This document shows positions 63,303 to 64,000 of a stretch of 64,000 nucleotides of DNA, piece by piece; the first letter of the stretch is position 1; each line of letters opens with the position of its first letter. The stretch spans positions 62,001 to 126,000 of the forward strand of contig NZ_JAIXSL010000022.1 in the NCBI RefSeq assembly GCF_027484705.1, given 5' to 3'. A program made the position numbers and the translations under genes. The stretch is from Flavobacterium sp. Lineage in GTDB: Bacteria > Bacteroidota > Bacteroidia > Flavobacteriales > Flavobacteriaceae. The notes beneath the pieces are model-generated. The model was not told the DNA's origin. It did not search any database and saw only the letters and a list, made by a program, of their open reading frames with translations.

Positions 63303-63914
63303 GTGAAATTAATCTGCATCGGCCGCAATTACGCCAAACACATCGAAGAGCTCCAAAACGAGCGCCCGGACGAGCCTGTGGTTTTTTTAAAGCCCGACTC
63401 TGCAATATTATTGAAGCAACATCCGTTTGTAATACCAGAATTTTCGTCGGACATCCACCACGAAATTGAACTCATTGTCAAGATCAGTAAGGTCGGAAAA
63501 TATATCGAGCCGAAGTTCGCGCACAAGTATTATGACGAAATCAGCGTCGGCATCGATTTTACTGCGCGCGACCTACAGCAAAAACTCAAAGACAAAGGTT
63601 TACCGTGGGAAAAAGCAAAGGCATTTGACGGTTCAGCGGTGATTGGCGACTTTATATCGAAAAAAGTTTTTAGTTCGCTGGAAAGTCTTAATTTTGGGCT
63701 TTCGAACAACGGAAAAATGGTGCAAGAAGGCAATTCCGGCCTGATGTTGTGGAAGATTGACGAACTCATTTCATATGTTTCTCAATACTTTACGCTCAAA
63801 ATAGGAGACATCATTTTTACCGGTACACCAGAAGGCGTTGCCGCCGTTAAACCCAACGATGTCCTCGAAGGATATCTTGAAGACAAAAAATTATTTAGAA
63901 TTAACGTAAAATAA
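63303..63914 (+). CDS. Fumarylacetoacetate hydrolase (FAH) family protein
   Basis: 203 residues, a short FAH family member. It begins MKLICIGRNYAKHIEELQNE at a GTG start, with VFLKPDSAILLK, the metal-binding motif HHEIELIVKI, YYDEISVGIDFTARDLQQKL, and TPEGVAAVKPNDVLEG near the end. The family includes acylpyruvases and 2-oxo-acid decarboxylases such as FAHD1 homologues, and the exact substrate is unknown. The Hpt gene begins one base after the stop. Confidence 0.88.
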   Translation: MKLICIGRNYAKHIEELQNERPDEPVVFLKPDSAILLKQHPFVIPEFSSDIHHEIELIVKISKVGKYIEPKFAHKYYDEISVGIDFTARDLQQKLKDKGLPWEKAKAFDGSAVIGDFISKKVFSSLESLNFGLSNNGKMVQEGNSGLMLWKIDELISYVSQYFTLKIGDIIFTGTPEGVAAVKPNDVLEGYLEDKKLFRINVK

Positions 63915-63915
63915 T

Positions 63916-64000
63916 ATGGCCCTAAATTACAACCTAGCAAAAGTTTACGCACTTTCAGACAACGATCCTGAATTCGTAAACCAAATCATCTCATTATTCG
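63916..64000 (+). CDS. Hpt (histidine phosphotransfer) domain protein, start only
   Basis: The first 28 codons (MALNYNLAKVYALSDNDPEF, then VNQIISLF) resemble the N-terminus of flavobacterial Hpt-domain proteins that relay phosphate in multi-step phosphorelays. The gene runs off the window, so the phospho-His cannot be seen. It probably shares a transcript with the FAH-family gene upstream. Confidence 0.55.
   Translation, partial: MALNYNLAKVYALSDNDPEFVNQIISLF

Noticed and set aside
1..64000. CRISPR array, prophage, IS element, tRNA or rRNA
   Set aside because: No direct-repeat array, integrase, transposase, tRNA cloverleaf or rRNA sequence was recognised on either strand by eye; a tRNAscan/infernal run would be decisive.

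Overview
The window comes from a Flavobacterium-like member of the Bacteroidota. Supporting signs are the promoter signature TTG-N19-23-TAnnTTTG in front of many genes, at least nine secreted proteins ending in a type IX secretion (T9SS) type A sorting domain, the long SecA form, and several families found mainly in Flavobacteriaceae. There is no phage, insertion sequence, CRISPR array, rRNA or tRNA that I can support. Most of the window is chromosomal housekeeping sequence interspersed with secreted-protein islands.

Layout: 0.1-8.5 kb holds a hotdog-fold protein, a TIGR01777 epimerase, grpE-dnaJ, an ABC-2 exporter pair, a sigma-54 activator without a DNA-binding domain, and a degenerate DEAD-box protein with a DUF2007 gene. 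8.5-15.9 kb holds a secreted protein, an ABC-F ATPase, a YgjV-acetyltransferase-like fusion, a PAS histidine kinase, a PPK2 polyphosphate kinase and an outer-membrane protein. 16-24.5 kb holds two tandem T9SS cargo paralogues, a MATE exporter, a prohibitin-family protein and a T9SS cargo pair, closed by a scar made of two gene fragments. 24.5-27.1 kb is a four-gene operon ending in a NarX/NarL-type two-component system. 27.4-38.5 kb is a run of four large T9SS surface proteins (LRR, RCC1, DUF11-like, and a fusion of the last two kinds). 38.5-47.4 kb holds meaB, two transporters, a GlcD-like oxidase, a missed 36-residue lysine-rich gene and another giant repeat protein. 47.5-64 kb holds secA, a PduO adenosyltransferase, an ATP-grasp protein, a LolD-type ATPase, a second ABC-F protein, a glycosyltransferase, an E2 acyltransferase, a delta-60 repeat cargo, an exonuclease, an FAH-family hydrolase and the start of an Hpt protein.

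The most interesting non-coding signal is a family of nine dispersed intergenic elements, about 82 bp each, with one short form of 57 bp. Their outer arms keep a complementary 4-mer in all nine copies although the 4-mer itself exists in three versions (CCTG/CAGG, CCCG/CGGG, CCGG/CCGG). Most copies have a central hairpin whose stem changes in sequence but usually stays paired. That covariation argues for a selected or mechanistically required fold. A second repeat type next to one copy shares the same hairpin core. The second notable signal is the recombination scar at 24.3-24.5 kb, where a meaB fragment with an in-frame 63-codon deletion is joined to the last 34 codons of a small acidic gene whose intact copy lies 3.4 kb upstream.

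Promoter positions were used to correct several start codons (678, 2004, 15885, 47353, 57748 and 58005). TTG or GTG starts are preferred for the MATE transporter, MeaB, the second ABC-F protein and the FAH-family hydrolase.
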